Assembly: GCA_004321905.1 (NCBI GenBank)
Contig: SCQF01000029.1
Location: 1 to 40,185 of the forward strand
Direction of reading: 5' to 3'
Source of the DNA: Verrucomicrobiota bacterium
GTDB taxonomy: Bacteria; Verrucomicrobiota; Kiritimatiellia; CAIQIC01
Length of the DNA: 40,185 nucleotides
Both the position numbers and the translations under genes were made by a program. Positions 30,471 through 40,185 of this stretch are shown here, piece by piece; position 1 is the first letter of the stretch, and the number at the start of each line of letters is the position of its first letter. The notes below the pieces were generated by a model, which was given only the letters and a program-made list of their open reading frames with translations, ran no database searches and was not told the DNA's origin.

Positions 30471-33353
30471 ATGGCTGGAAAACAGGTGTCGCGGAAGGCT
30501 CCGGGCAAGATCAAGGCGGGACGCGGTCTGGTGTTCCAGCGGATGTTCAGCAAGGCAGGGGTGAGTCCGTTCGATGAGGTCAAATGGGACAAGCGCAAGG
30601 CTTCGATTACCGACGAGAACGGCAAGGCGCTGTTCGAGCAGCACAACGTGGAAGTGCCGGAGTCGTGGTCCATGTTGGCGACGAACGTGGTGGCGTCAAA
30701 ATATTTTTATGGCGAGATCGGCACGCCCCAGCGCGAATATTCCGTGCGGCAGCTCGTTCATCGCGTGGCGCGGACCATCGCGGACTGGGGCTTGGCCGAT
30801 GGCGTCTTCGCGAACGCGGAGACGGCGGAAATTTTTTACAACGAACTGACGTGGCTCTGTTTGAATCAGCACGGCTCGTTCAATTCGCCGGTGTGGTTCA
30901 ATTGCGGTCTCTATGCCGAATATGGCGTGGGCAAGGATCGCGGCGTGGGGCTGCAATACTTCGATCACAAAGCGAATGCCGTGCGGCAGGCGGCAAGCCA
31001 ATATGAGAAGCCGCAGTGCTCGGCGTGTTTCATCCAGTCGGTGCAAGACACGATGGAAGGCATCATGGATCTCGCGCGGAGCGAGGCGATGCTGTTCAAG
31101 TTTGGCAGCGGCACCGGCTCCGATCTTTCCACGCTCCGCAGCAGCAAGGAAAAACTTTCCGGCGGCGGCAAGCCCAGCGGCCCGCTCTCATTTCTGAAGG
31201 TCTATGACGCCATCGCCAGCGTCGTCAAATCCGGCGGCAAAACGCGGCGCGCGGCAAAGATGAATACGCTCAAGGATTGGCATCCGGACATCAAGGAGTT
31301 CATCGAAGCCAAGACCAACGAGGAGAAAAAGGCGTGGGCGCTGATCGAGCAGGGTTACTCCGGCAACTTCAATGGCGATGCCTATGGCTCGGTCTGCTTC
31401 CAAAACGAAAATCTCACGGTGCGGGTGACGGATGAGTTTCTGCGCGCCGTCGAGGAAGACCGCGACTGGCAAACGCACTGGGTCACCGATCCGAAGAAGG
31501 CCGGTCCGACCTACAAGGCGCGTGACCTGTTGCGCTGGATGGCTGAGGGCACGTGGGTGTGCGGCGATCCGGGGGTGCAGTTCGAGGATACGATTCAGCG
31601 TTGGCACACGTGCAAAAATACCGCGCCAATCAACTCCAGCAATCCATGCAGCGAGTACATGTTTTTGGACGATAGCTCCTGTAACCTGGCCTCGCTCAAC
31701 CTGATGAAATTCCTGCGCGAGGATGGTTCGTTCGATATCGCCCGTTTTCGCGCGGCGGTCGCCATCTTCATCACGGCGCAGGAAATCATCGTGGACAACG
31801 CAAGCTATCCGACGGCGAAAATCACCGAAAATAGCCACAACTTCCGTCCGCTGGGCCTCGGTTATGCGAACCTCGGCTGTCTGCTCATGGCGCTCGGCTT
31901 GCCCTACGACAGTGACGAAGGCCGCGGCTTGGCCGCTGCGTTGACCGGGCTGATGCACTTTGGCGCGTACGCGCAAAGCGCGCGCCTCGCCGGCGTGCTC
32001 CAGCCCTTCGCCGGCTTCGAGGCCAACCGCGCGCCAATGACACAAGTCTTGGAGATGCACCGCGACGCTGTCCGCCACATCCATGCTAGTTGCCCAACCT
32101 ATCTACTTGACGCCGTACGGCGTGCCGCCGATGAAGCCATCGAGTTGGGTCGCGTCCACGGCTACCGCAACGCGCAAGTCACCGTCCTCGCGCCGACCGG
32201 CACCATCGGGTTCATGATGGATTGCGACACGACCGGCGTCGAGCCGGACATCGCGCTGGTGAAGTACAAACTCCTCGCGGGCGGCGGGATGCTCAAGCTC
32301 GTCAACAAGACTGTGCCGGCCGCGTTGCGCCGCGCCGGTTACGCCGAAGAAACCCTCAACGCCATGCTTGATTATATTGACGCCAACGACACGATCGAAG
32401 GCGCGCCCGGCCTCAAGCTGGAGCACCTGCCGATGTTCGACTGCGCCTTCAAGCCGCGCAACGGCCAGCGTTACATCGCCTACCTCGCGCACGTCAAGAT
32501 GATGGCCGCCGTCCAGCCGTTCCTCTCCGGCGCGATTTCCAAAACCGTCAACATGCCCACCGAGGCGACGGTCGAGGAAATCATGCAGACCTATTTGCAA
32601 AGCTGGAAGCTCGGCCTCAAGGCGCTGGCGATTTATCGCGACGGTTGCAAGCGCAGCCAGCCGCTGAATACCGGCAAAAGCGAGGAGAAGAAAGCCGAAG
32701 CTGCGCCGTCGGACGTCACCGCGCCGGTTCCGCCGCGTCCGTTGCGCCGCCGGATGCCCAGCACGCGTACTTCGATCACGCACAAATTCGATATTGCCGG
32801 CCATGCAGGGTATCTCACGGTTGGCCTCTACGACGACAATACGCCCGGTGAACTGTTCATCACCATGGCCAAGGAGGGCAGCACGATCGGCGGCCTGATG
32901 GACTCCTTCGGCACCGCGATCTCACTCTGCCTCCAGTATGGCGTGCCGCTCAAAACGCTGGTGGAGAAATTCGCGCACTCGCGCTTCGAGCCGAGTGGCT
33001 TCACCAAGAACCCGGATATTCCGATTGCGAAGTCGCTGCCGGATTATATCTTTCGCTGGCTCGGCCAGACCTTCCTCGAAGGCTTCAAGGTGCCCGCGCC
33101 GCCGAAGTCGCTCCAGCCGGAAAACGGCCACAGTGATCCGGCGGCCCTGGCGACCGGCAAACCCGCGGAGGCCAAAGCGGCCACGGCCACGCCGCTCCTG
33201 CCGGGCATGGGTCTCGACGTGAAAGTGCTCGACGAGCAGTTCCGGCATTTCATGGAAGACGCGCCCGCCTGCGACAACTGCGGCGCGATCACTGTTCGTA
33301 ACGGCGCCTGCTACCGCTGCTATAACTGCGGCAACTCGATGGGCTGTTCGTGA
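30471..33353 (+). CDS. nrdJ: Adenosylcobalamin-dependent (class II) ribonucleotide reductase
   Basis: Reduces ribonucleotides to deoxyribonucleotides using a B12-derived thiyl radical, so it works with or without oxygen. 960 residues from ATG 30471, with GGAGG 6 nt upstream. The N-terminal and barrel domains show NQHGSFNSPVWFNCGL, QCSACFIQSVQDTMEGIM (a redox cysteine), FGSGTGSDLSTLRS, NPCSEYMFLDDSSCNLASLN (active-site Asn-Pro-Cys-Ser-Glu) and APTGTIGFMMDCDTTGVEPD. A TSCPD domain follows (about 765-870: RTSITHKFDIAGHAGYLTVG). The C-terminus is Cys-rich (CDNCGAITVRNGACYRCYNC, then MGCS), the flexible tail that re-reduces the active site. No nrdA/B genes are nearby. It stands alone, with the ATP synthase operon downstream. 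Confidence 0.96.
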   Translation: MAGKQVSRKAPGKIKAGRGLVFQRMFSKAGVSPFDEVKWDKRKASITDENGKALFEQHNVEVPESWSMLATNVVASKYFYGEIGTPQREYSVRQLVHRVARTIADWGLADGVFANAETAEIFYNELTWLCLNQHGSFNSPVWFNCGLYAEYGVGKDRGVGLQYFDHKANAVRQAASQYEKPQCSACFIQSVQDTMEGIMDLARSEAMLFKFGSGTGSDLSTLRSSKEKLSGGGKPSGPLSFLKVYDAIASVVKSGGKTRRAAKMNTLKDWHPDIKEFIEAKTNEEKKAWALIEQGYSGNFNGDAYGSVCFQNENLTVRVTDEFLRAVEEDRDWQTHWVTDPKKAGPTYKARDLLRWMAEGTWVCGDPGVQFEDTIQRWHTCKNTAPINSSNPCSEYMFLDDSSCNLASLNLMKFLREDGSFDIARFRAAVAIFITAQEIIVDNASYPTAKITENSHNFRPLGLGYANLGCLLMALGLPYDSDEGRGLAAALTGLMHFGAYAQSARLAGVLQPFAGFEANRAPMTQVLEMHRDAVRHIHASCPTYLLDAVRRAADEAIELGRVHGYRNAQVTVLAPTGTIGFMMDCDTTGVEPDIALVKYKLLAGGGMLKLVNKTVPAALRRAGYAEETLNAMLDYIDANDTIEGAPGLKLEHLPMFDCAFKPRNGQRYIAYLAHVKMMAAVQPFLSGAISKTVNMPTEATVEEIMQTYLQSWKLGLKALAIYRDGCKRSQPLNTGKSEEKKAEAAPSDVTAPVPPRPLRRRMPSTRTSITHKFDIAGHAGYLTVGLYDDNTPGELFITMAKEGSTIGGLMDSFGTAISLCLQYGVPLKTLVEKFAHSRFEPSGFTKNPDIPIAKSLPDYIFRWLGQTFLEGFKVPAPPKSLQPENGHSDPAALATGKPAEAKAATATPLLPGMGLDVKVLDEQFRHFMEDAPACDNCGAITVRNGACYRCYNCGNSMGCS

Positions 33354-33361
33354 GTGGCTGA

Positions 33362-33412
33362 TTTTCCCAGGCTTGGAAAAGCCGCCTCACGCTTTTTCCA
33401 AGCCTTGGGAAG
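33362..33412. repeat. 51-bp paired-palindrome repeat after nrdJ
   Basis: Arms TTTTCCCAGGCTTGGAAAA (33362-33380) and TTTTCCAAGCCTTGGGAAG (33394-33412) are separated by 13 nt. The change to CCC in the first arm is matched by GGG in the second, allowing 18 of 19 positions to pair, counting two G-T pairs. It begins 8 nt after the nrdJ stop. Confidence 0.9.
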
Positions 33413-33426
33413 TCCCGTTTTTGGGA

Positions 33427-33454
33427 TTGCATTTTCACCGGAAATTATTATGTT
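33427..33454 (+). promoter_or_regulatory. Candidate promoter of the ATP synthase operon
   Basis: TTGCAT (33427-33432), a 16-bp spacer and TATGTT (33449-33454) could serve as -35 and -10 elements about 58 nt before atpB. The match is modest, but this is the only AT-rich patch in the gap after the palindromic repeat. Confidence 0.3.
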
Positions 33455-33511
33455 CACGCGCCTATTTTCAAGACGCGCAGGCGTGGTGCGAATCAGGTTT
33501 TGTGACGGATC

Positions 33512-34315
33512 ATGGCGCAATCACTGACAACACAGGCGACTGATTTGGCGGCGGCCAAAATGGCGGCAGTCAATAGCTTCATCATGGAGCACGTTGCCAA
33601 TTCCGGCGTGTGGATGCCGCTGCCCGGTGTTCATATCCAGCTGCCGCCGTGGTTATCGGTGCACGGTTTGATGCTGACCATTGGTGCGACGATTCTGGTG
33701 CTGCTGTTCGGATTGACGTATCGCCGCAAAGACCCCGTGCCGTCCGGCATGACGAATCTGTTGGAACTGCTCGTCCTCATGGTCCGCGACCAGATCGCCC
33801 TGCCGTTTCTGGGCGAGAAGGATGGCCGGCGGCTCGCGCCGCTGTTTTGCAGCTTTTTCTTCTTCATTCTTTGCCTCAATTTGATGAGCCTGACCCCACT
33901 CTTTCCGGCGGCAACCGCGAATATCAACGTGACGGCGTCGCTGGCGCTGGTGACGATGGGCTTTATGGTCATCGGCGGGATGATGAAGAACGGTGTGGTG
34001 GGTTTCTTCAAAGCGTTCCTGCCCCACGGCGTGCCGTGGCCGCTGCTGATTCTGCTGGGGCCGCTGGAGTTCATCGGCATGTTCATCAAGGTCGGGGCGT
34101 TGGCGATCCGTCTTTTTGCAAACCTGCTGGCCGGTCATATCGTCATTTTCTCGCTGCTCAGCCTCCTCTTGATGTTCGGCCTGCTCGCGCTGCCGGTGGT
34201 GGCGCTGGTGGTGCTGGTGTTTTTCCTCGAACTACTGGTGGCGTTTTTACAGGCGTTCATCTTCACCCTGCTTTCGGCAATTTTTATTGGCCAGTTGTAT
34301 CATCCGGAACATTAG
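33512..34315 (+). CDS. atpB: F1Fo ATP synthase subunit a
   Basis: Membrane stator subunit that forms the two proton half-channels next to the c-ring. 267 residues, about six hydrophobic helices. TANINVTASLALVTMGF is the conserved helix with the polar channel residues. GPLEFIGMFIKVGALAIRLF followed by ANLLAGH carries the essential Arg, and the last helix ends FTLLSAIFIGQLYHPEH, all as expected. No atpI precedes it, so it is the first gene of an eight-gene operon. Confidence 0.95.
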   Translation: MAQSLTTQATDLAAAKMAAVNSFIMEHVANSGVWMPLPGVHIQLPPWLSVHGLMLTIGATILVLLFGLTYRRKDPVPSGMTNLLELLVLMVRDQIALPFLGEKDGRRLAPLFCSFFFFILCLNLMSLTPLFPAATANINVTASLALVTMGFMVIGGMMKNGVVGFFKAFLPHGVPWPLLILLGPLEFIGMFIKVGALAIRLFANLLAGHIVIFSLLSLLLMFGLLALPVVALVVLVFFLELLVAFLQAFIFTLLSAIFIGQLYHPEH

Positions 34316-34330
34316 AGAAAGGATAAGAAC

Positions 34331-34546
34331 ATGATCGGAAGTATTGCAGCAGTAGGCGCCGGTTTGGCCGCGGTGGGCGCGGGCATCGGCATCGGTCTGA
34401 TCGGCTATTCGATGTTGCAGGGCATGGCCCGGCAGCCGGAGATGGCCCCCAAATTGATGGTCAACATGCTGATCGCGGCGGCGCTGGTCGAAGGTGTGGC
34501 CTTGTTCGCCCTCGTGATTTGCTTCATGGGCGTCAGCGTCAAGTAA
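34331..34546 (+). CDS. atpE: F1Fo ATP synthase subunit c
   Basis: Proteolipid of the rotor ring, 71 residues, two helices joined by the polar loop ARQPE. Helix 1 is Gly-rich (AAVGAGIGIGLIGYSMLQG), allowing tight packing. Helix 2 carries the ion-binding Glu in AALVEGVALFALVICF. The residues after the Glu are Gly-Val rather than the Ser/Thr pair of sodium-binding rings, so proton coupling is likely. AAAGGA before ATG 34331 is a good ribosome-binding site, and the gene follows atpB by 15 nt. Confidence 0.95.
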   Translation: MIGSIAAVGAGLAAVGAGIGIGLIGYSMLQGMARQPEMAPKLMVNMLIAAALVEGVALFALVICFMGVSVK

Positions 34547-34601
34547 GTCGTTTCCGCCGGGCGGTGCGGCAACGCTCCCCGGCATTGAGCGCAGAGGCAC
34601 T

Positions 34602-35156
34602 ATGAACGAAGCCGCGCATACCGAACACGCCACCGTGGGCGTTCCGCCCAAACACGGCGAAGAGGGCACGCCCAACGTGATGGAAGTCTCCGCCACCATG
34701 ATGGGGTGGACGTGGGGCGTCTTCGCGCTGGTGGCGATCATCCTTTACAAACTGGCGTGGAAGCCGATCCTCGGCGCGCTGGAAAAACGCGAAGAGACGA
34801 TTCGCCAGTCGCTGGACAACGCCGCCAAGCTCCGTGACGAGTTGGATAAGCTGGATCAGCAGCGCCGCGAGGTGCTGGCCGAGGCTGACCGCCAGTCGCG
34901 CGACGTGCTGACCGAGGCGCGTAAGGCCGCTGGCGAGACCGTCAACGCTATCGAGCAGAAAGCCCATGCGGCGGCAACAAGCTTGGTAGAGAACGCCAAG
35001 CGTGAAATCCAAGCTGCCGAGGAAAAAGCCAAGGCCACGCTCCGGCAGGAAACCGCCGAGCTGGCGCTCGCTGCCGCGTCGCGCCTGTTGCAGGAAAATC
35101 TCGATGACGCCAAGAACCGGGCGTTGACCGACCAACTGATCCAGAAACTCGGATGA
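34602..35156 (+). CDS. atpF: F1Fo ATP synthase subunit b
   Basis: Peripheral stalk subunit linking Fo to F1. 184 residues. A short polar N-terminus is followed by one transmembrane helix (GWTWGVFALVAIILYKLAW, about 35-53) and then a long charged coiled coil (LEKREETIRQSLDNAAKLRD to the end). Only one b gene is present, so the stalk is probably a b2 homodimer. The last four bases overlap atpH (ATGA). The N-terminal 30 residues are longer than usual and His/Glu-rich. Confidence 0.93.
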   Translation: MNEAAHTEHATVGVPPKHGEEGTPNVMEVSATMMGWTWGVFALVAIILYKLAWKPILGALEKREETIRQSLDNAAKLRDELDKLDQQRREVLAEADRQSRDVLTEARKAAGETVNAIEQKAHAAATSLVENAKREIQAAEEKAKATLRQETAELALAAASRLLQENLDDAKNRALTDQLIQKLG

Positions 35157-35701
35157 GAAACACCGTCATAGCGCGCCGCTACGCCCGCGCCCTGCTGAAC
35201 CTCGCGAGCGAGCAGCAGGCGTTGGACACCGTGCGCTCCGAGATGCGCGAGTTGCATGCGCTCCTCCGCGCTTCGCCCGAACTGACGTGGCTCTTGGGCC
35301 GCGGGCCGCTGGGTATCGAAACCCGGTCGGAGCATATCCGCCGTCTGCTCGCGGCGCGCGTGCATCCGTTGACGCTACGCTTCCTACTCTTTCTCAACGG
35401 TCGGCGGCGCTTGGCCTTGCTGGATACGGTGCTGACGATTTTCGAGGAACTCTGTGACCATCAGGACGGTGTGGTGCGCGTACAAATTACCGCCGCGCAT
35501 ACGTTGAGCGCGGCGCAACTGACGGCGCTGCAAGGCAAGCTGGCCGCGCAATTACAACGGCCGATGAAGACGCAGGTGGCGGTGGACGCCCAATTGATCG
35601 GCGGCTTCAAGCTACAAATTGGTGATGATGTGCAGGACTATAGCCTCGCCACGCAACTGCAACTGCTGAAGCAGAGCTGGCTGGGCGCGAACGTGAATTG
35701 A
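35153..35701 (+). CDS. atpH: F1Fo ATP synthase subunit delta
   Basis: Caps the F1 head and binds the b stalk. 182 residues, standard for the family: [20 protein letters not shown] is the N-terminal helical-domain signature. [20 protein letters not shown] lies in the middle, and the C-terminal segment [20 protein letters not shown] matches the conserved delta/OSCP end. It is translationally coupled to atpF by a 4-nt overlap and followed by atpA after 10 nt. Confidence 0.94.
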   Translation: MRNTVIARRYARALLNLASEQQALDTVRSEMRELHALLRASPELTWLLGRGPLGIETRSEHIRRLLAARVHPLTLRFLLFLNGRRRLALLDTVLTIFEELCDHQDGVVRVQITAAHTLSAAQLTALQGKLAAQLQRPMKTQVAVDAQLIGGFKLQIGDDVQDYSLATQLQLLKQSWLGANVN

Positions 35702-35711
35702 GGATGACATT

Positions 35712-37229
35712 ATGGCGATTCAACTGAAACCCGAAGAGATAACTTCGATTCTGAAGCAACAACTGGCGGATTTCCAAGTCCAAGGCGCGACCTACGAAAC
35801 CGGCACGGTGTTGAGCGTCGGCGACGGCATCGCCCGTGTTCACGGCCTCGCGCAGGTCATGGCCGGTGAATTGGTCGAATTTTCGCACGGCCTCAATGGT
35901 ATCGCGCTGAATTTGGAAGAGGACAATGTCGGTATCGCCATTTTCGGCGAAGACACGCACATCCGCGAAGGCGATCAGGTCAAACGCACCGGGCGCATCG
36001 CCGCCGTGCCGGTCGGCCCCGCGCTCGCGGGCCGCATTGTGGATGCGCTCGGCAATCCGATTGACGGCTTCGGCCCCATCAAGACTACCGAGATGCGCAA
36101 GATCGAAATCAAAGCGCCGGGCGTCATCGAGCGCCAAGACGTCAAGGAGCCGATGCAGACCGGCCTCAAGATGATTGACGCGCTCACGCCCATCGGCCGC
36201 GGTCAGCGCGAGCTCATCATCGGCGACCGCAAGACCGGCAAGACGACCGTCGCGGTGGATGCGATCATCAACCAAAAAGGCGGCGATGTGATGTGCTTCT
36301 ACGTGGCCATCGGCCAGAAGCGTTCCACCGTCACCCAGATTTATGAAACGTTGAAGAAGGCCGGCGCGATGGACTACACGACCATCATCGCCGCGACCGC
36401 CTCCGATCCCGCGCCGATGCAGTTCCTCGCGCCTTACTCCGGCTGCACGATGGGCGAGTTCTATCGCGACACCGGCAAACATGCGCTGATCATCTACGAC
36501 GATTTGACCAAACACGCGCAGGCCTACCGCCAGCTCTCGCTGCTGTTGCGCCGCCCGCCCGGACGTGAAGCGTTCCCCGGCGACATTTTCTATCTGCACA
36601 GCCGCTTGCTCGAACGCGCCGCCAAGCTCAGTGCTGCGCTCGGTGGCGGCAGCCTCACGGCGTTACCAATCGTCGAGACGCAAGCCAACGACGTTTCCGG
36701 CTATATCCCGACGAATATCATTTCGATCACCGACGGCCAAATTTATCTCGAAGCTGACTTGTTCAACGCCGGCCAACGGCCCGCGATGAACCCCGGCATC
36801 TCGGTCTCGCGCGTCGGTGGCGATGCGCAGGTCAAGGCGATGAAGCAGACCGCCGGTCCGCTCCGCCTGAATCTCGCGCAATTCCGGGAACTGGCGGCGT
36901 TTGTCCAATTCGCCTCCGATCTCGATGCCGCCACACGCAAGCAGATTGACCGCGGTTATCGTTTGATGGAGCTGATGAAGCAGGGCATCCACGCCACGCT
37001 GCCGGTTTCGCACCAAGTGGCGATCATCTACGCCGGCGTCAACGGCTGGCTCGACGACATCCCGGTGGAACAAGCCCGCACGTTTGAGCAACGCTTGAGC
37101 GAGGCGCTCGACGCCGCGCCCGAAGATTTCGTCAACCCGTTCAACGCCACGCTGGCGATGAGCGACACGCTCAAGGAACTGCTCGAAATCGTTCTTAAGC
37201 GCGTCAAACAAAACTTCAAGGGCACCTGA
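35712..37229 (+). CDS. atpA: F1Fo ATP synthase subunit alpha
   Basis: Regulatory nucleotide-binding subunit of the F1 hexamer. 505 residues. The N-terminal beta-barrel (about 25-95) is followed by the nucleotide-binding domain with Walker A GDRKTGKT at 171-178 and the conserved [20 protein letters not shown] near 365-385, containing the arginine finger Ser-Arg. The C-terminal helical domain is complete. GAGGA is well placed before ATG 35712. Confidence 0.97.
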   Translation: MAIQLKPEEITSILKQQLADFQVQGATYETGTVLSVGDGIARVHGLAQVMAGELVEFSHGLNGIALNLEEDNVGIAIFGEDTHIREGDQVKRTGRIAAVPVGPALAGRIVDALGNPIDGFGPIKTTEMRKIEIKAPGVIERQDVKEPMQTGLKMIDALTPIGRGQRELIIGDRKTGKTTVAVDAIINQKGGDVMCFYVAIGQKRSTVTQIYETLKKAGAMDYTTIIAATASDPAPMQFLAPYSGCTMGEFYRDTGKHALIIYDDLTKHAQAYRQLSLLLRRPPGREAFPGDIFYLHSRLLERAAKLSAALGGGSLTALPIVETQANDVSGYIPTNIISITDGQIYLEADLFNAGQRPAMNPGISVSRVGGDAQVKAMKQTAGPLRLNLAQFRELAAFVQFASDLDAATRKQIDRGYRLMELMKQGIHATLPVSHQVAIIYAGVNGWLDDIPVEQARTFEQRLSEALDAAPEDFVNPFNATLAMSDTLKELLEIVLKRVKQNFKGT

Positions 37230-37257
37230 ACGCAGAGTACACGCGGAATCACCGGCC

Positions 37258-38157
37258 ATGCCGACGCTGAAAGATTACAACAAGAAGCTTGTCAGTCTGC
37301 GGAACACGCGGAAGATGACCAAGACCATGCAAATGGTCTCGGCCACCAAGTTCCAGCGTGCGTTGGCGGCGCAGGCCCGCGTGCGCCCCTACGCGCTCGC
37401 GTTGAACTCCACCTTGGCGCGCGCGGCGCGCGCCGCCGGCAGCGAAACCCAGAACCCGCTCTGTACGCCACACACGCCGGCCTACAAGGCGCTGATCATC
37501 GTCCTCTCGTCCGACCGCGGCCTGTGCGGCTCCTTCAACCATGGTATTCACCGCGCCGTGGCGCGCTGGATCACCGAACGCGAAGACCGCTACACCGATA
37601 TTGATCTGATTTGTTGCAGTCGCAAGTCGGCCGCGTTTTTCCGCGGACGGCAGAGCATCCGCATGCAACACGATGGCGCTTCTGCGAGTCCGACCATGGC
37701 CGGAGCCATGCAATTGGGCGACGAGGCCATTCAGGCCTTCCTCAAAGGCGACTACGACGAAGTCCATCTGGCCTATAACGAATTCATCAATGCCGTTAGC
37801 CGTACCCCGCGCATCGAAATTCTGCTGCCGGCGGCACCGCCCACGGGCGAGCAAAACCCGGCCCTGACGATGGAGAATGTCCAGTTTGGCCCCGCCGCCG
37901 AAGTCGCGTTCGAGCCGGCGCCCGTCGAATTGTTCAATTTGCTGATTCCGCAGACCATTCGCTTCCGCATTTTCTCGGCGATGCTGGAAACCGCCGCCGG
38001 CGAGCACGGCGCGCGTATGTCGGCGATGGATAACGCCACCAAGAACAGCGACCGCTTGATCGAAACCTTTACGCTGCTGCGCAACCGCGTACGCCAGGCG
38101 GGCATTACGCGCGAACTCGCAGAAATCGTCACCGGCGCGGAGGCGCTAAAAGGATAA
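37258..38157 (+). CDS. atpG: F1Fo ATP synthase subunit gamma
   Basis: Central rotor shaft. 299 residues. The N-terminal helix has LRNTRKMTKTMQMVSATKFQ, the usual catch region. The Rossmann-like middle has IIVLSSDRGLCGSFNHGIH, and the C-terminal helix has ARMSAMDNATKNSDRLIETF, the typical signature. The TAA stop (38155-38157) touches the first base of a paired-palindrome repeat. Confidence 0.96.
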   Translation: MPTLKDYNKKLVSLRNTRKMTKTMQMVSATKFQRALAAQARVRPYALALNSTLARAARAAGSETQNPLCTPHTPAYKALIIVLSSDRGLCGSFNHGIHRAVARWITEREDRYTDIDLICCSRKSAAFFRGRQSIRMQHDGASASPTMAGAMQLGDEAIQAFLKGDYDEVHLAYNEFINAVSRTPRIEILLPAAPPTGEQNPALTMENVQFGPAAEVAFEPAPVELFNLLIPQTIRFRIFSAMLETAAGEHGARMSAMDNATKNSDRLIETFTLLRNRVRQAGITRELAEIVTGAEALKG

Positions 38158-38207
38158 TTTCCAAGGATTGGAAAAGTGAACAGTCCGGTTTTCCAATGCT
38201 TGGAAAA
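38157..38207. repeat. 51-bp paired-palindrome repeat between atpG and atpD
   Basis: Arms ATTTCCAAGGATTGGAAAA (38157-38175) and TTTTCCAATGCTTGGAAAA (38189-38207) are 13 nt apart. The variant GGATTGG in arm 1 is matched by CCAATGC in arm 2, again keeping the hairpin. It lies within an operon whose downstream genes must be expressed at high level, so it cannot be a strong terminator. Confidence 0.9.
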
Positions 38208-38220
38208 CCGGCAGGAGTGA

Positions 38221-39654
<1,434 letters not shown>

Positions 39655-39656
39655 AC

Positions 39657-39923
39657 ATGGCCGCCACCTATTCCATCACGCTGCTGACGCCGGAAGGCAA
39701 GCTTCATGAGGGCATTGCCAGTTCCGTGATCGCGCCCGGCGTCGTCGGTTCGTTTGGCGTATTGGCGCACCACCAGCCGATGATCGCGGCGTTGCAGGCG
39801 GGCCCGTTGCAGATCACCGCCGAGGACGGCAAGCTGATTTATTTCAAGCTTACCGGCGGCCTGCTCGAAGTTACCGCCAGCCACGACGTCATCATTATCG
39901 CCGACACCGCCACGACGGTCTGA
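39657..39923 (+). CDS. atpC: F1Fo ATP synthase subunit epsilon, short form
   Basis: 88 residues, comprising only the N-terminal beta-sandwich (SITLLTPEGKLHEGIASSVI, GSFGVLAHHQPMIAALQAGP, GGLLEVTASHDVIIIADTA). The C-terminal pair of helices that in most bacteria inhibits ATP hydrolysis is missing; the usual length is about 130-140. Short forms of this size are known, for example in green sulfur bacteria. The TGA stop is directly followed by the first base of a paired-palindrome repeat. It starts 2 nt after atpD. Confidence 0.93.
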   Translation: MAATYSITLLTPEGKLHEGIASSVIAPGVVGSFGVLAHHQPMIAALQAGPLQITAEDGKLIYFKLTGGLLEVTASHDVIIIADTATTV

Positions 39924-40005
39924 TTTTCCAAGCTTGGAAAATCAACCATCCCCTTTTTCCAAGTTTTGGAAAAACGGCATTGAGGATTTCCAAGGTTGGG
40001 GAAAC
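39924..40005. repeat. Triple-arm copy of the palindromic repeat after atpC
   Basis: Three arms stand in a row with 31-32 bp period: TTTTCCAAGCTTGGAAAA (39924-39941), TTTTCCAAGTTTTGGAAAA (39955-39973) and a degenerate TTTCCAAGGTTGGGGAAAC (39987-40005). This is the only locus with three arms. It may help end the atp transcript, although no T-run follows. Confidence 0.85.
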
Positions 40006-40043
40006 TTGCGCCCGCCATTAGCAGCGTGGCAATATCATGCCTA

Positions 40044-40185
40044 GAGCGTTTCTGGTAATCATGTGGCGCAGCTGCTGCGAAACAAACGTGATGTTGGCCA
40101 CGCGCCACGTAGAAGCGACCTCCGGTCGCTTTTCCTGATGCGGACGGAGTCCGCATCTACGCCGGGGCTTCAGCCGGCCACATCA
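40044..40185. mobile_element. MITE-like element, second copy (truncated by window edge)
   Basis: Starts with GAGCGTTTC after TA (40042-40043) and matches the copy at 3090-3231 at 138 of 142 positions in the same orientation, including both 8-bp hairpins. The right terminal repeat lies beyond the window. Confidence 0.75.

Noticed and set aside
34331-34546. Sodium-binding c subunit
   Set aside because: The residues around the key Glu (VEGVALF) lack the Ser/Thr ligands of sodium-binding rings, so proton coupling is the default reading.

Overview
The window is 40.2 kb of GC-rich bacterial DNA, densely packed with genes. Several traits suggest a member of the PVC superphylum, most likely Verrucomicrobiota or Kiritimatiellota. 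It has murD and ftsW genes (so it builds peptidoglycan and divides by the FtsZ route), beta-barrel and heptosyltransferase genes typical of a two-membrane envelope, a B12-dependent ribonucleotide reductase, and short intergenic hairpin repeats of the kind I associate with that group. This placement is inference, because no rRNA or tRNA gene is present.

Layout. 1-2661: the 3' part of an alpha-L-rhamnosidase gene (family GH78), cut by the window edge. 2662-3616: a gene graveyard holding three decayed gene fragments, one of them from a transposase, and a complete 157-bp MITE-like element. 3617-7146: a piece of the division/cell-wall cluster (murD, a triple-LysM protein, ftsW). 7134-12089: a NYN-domain nuclease, an M50 membrane protease, a family 2 glycosyltransferase, a B12-binding radical SAM protein and a YdcF-like protein, in mixed orientations. 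12191-14640: a PhoB/PhoR-type two-component pair. 14641-18296: a heptosyltransferase, a small unknown protein, an RluA-type pseudouridine synthase and an RlmD/TrmA-type RNA methyltransferase. 18340-20687: a large protein ending in a degenerate histidine-kinase dimerisation domain, then a small beta-barrel protein.

30193 down to 20770 is an eight-gene run on the minus strand: ArgA-like acetyltransferase, MFS transporter, SH3 protein, M48 lipoprotein protease, a membrane TPR protein, a CHASE2 adenylate cyclase, a metallo-beta-lactamase-fold hydrolase and a MscS channel with a cyclic-nucleotide-binding domain. The last six are coupled by overlaps or gaps of 16 nt or less. The final three look like one cyclic-nucleotide circuit of maker, possible breaker and gated effector. 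30471-33353: class II ribonucleotide reductase with a probable NrdR box in its promoter. 33512-39923: a complete F1Fo ATP synthase operon, atpBEFHAGDC.

Two repeat families overlay the genes. One is a 51-bp unit of two 19-nt arms separated by 13 nt. It occurs at nine loci, plus one lone arm. Most copies lie just after stop codons, but two lie inside reading frames (the cyclase and the pseudouridine synthase) and one supplies the C-terminus of the radical SAM protein. The arms show compensatory changes between them, so the conserved shape appears to be a long hairpin. The other family is the MITE-like element, with one copy at 3090-3246 and a 97% identical, truncated copy at the right edge.
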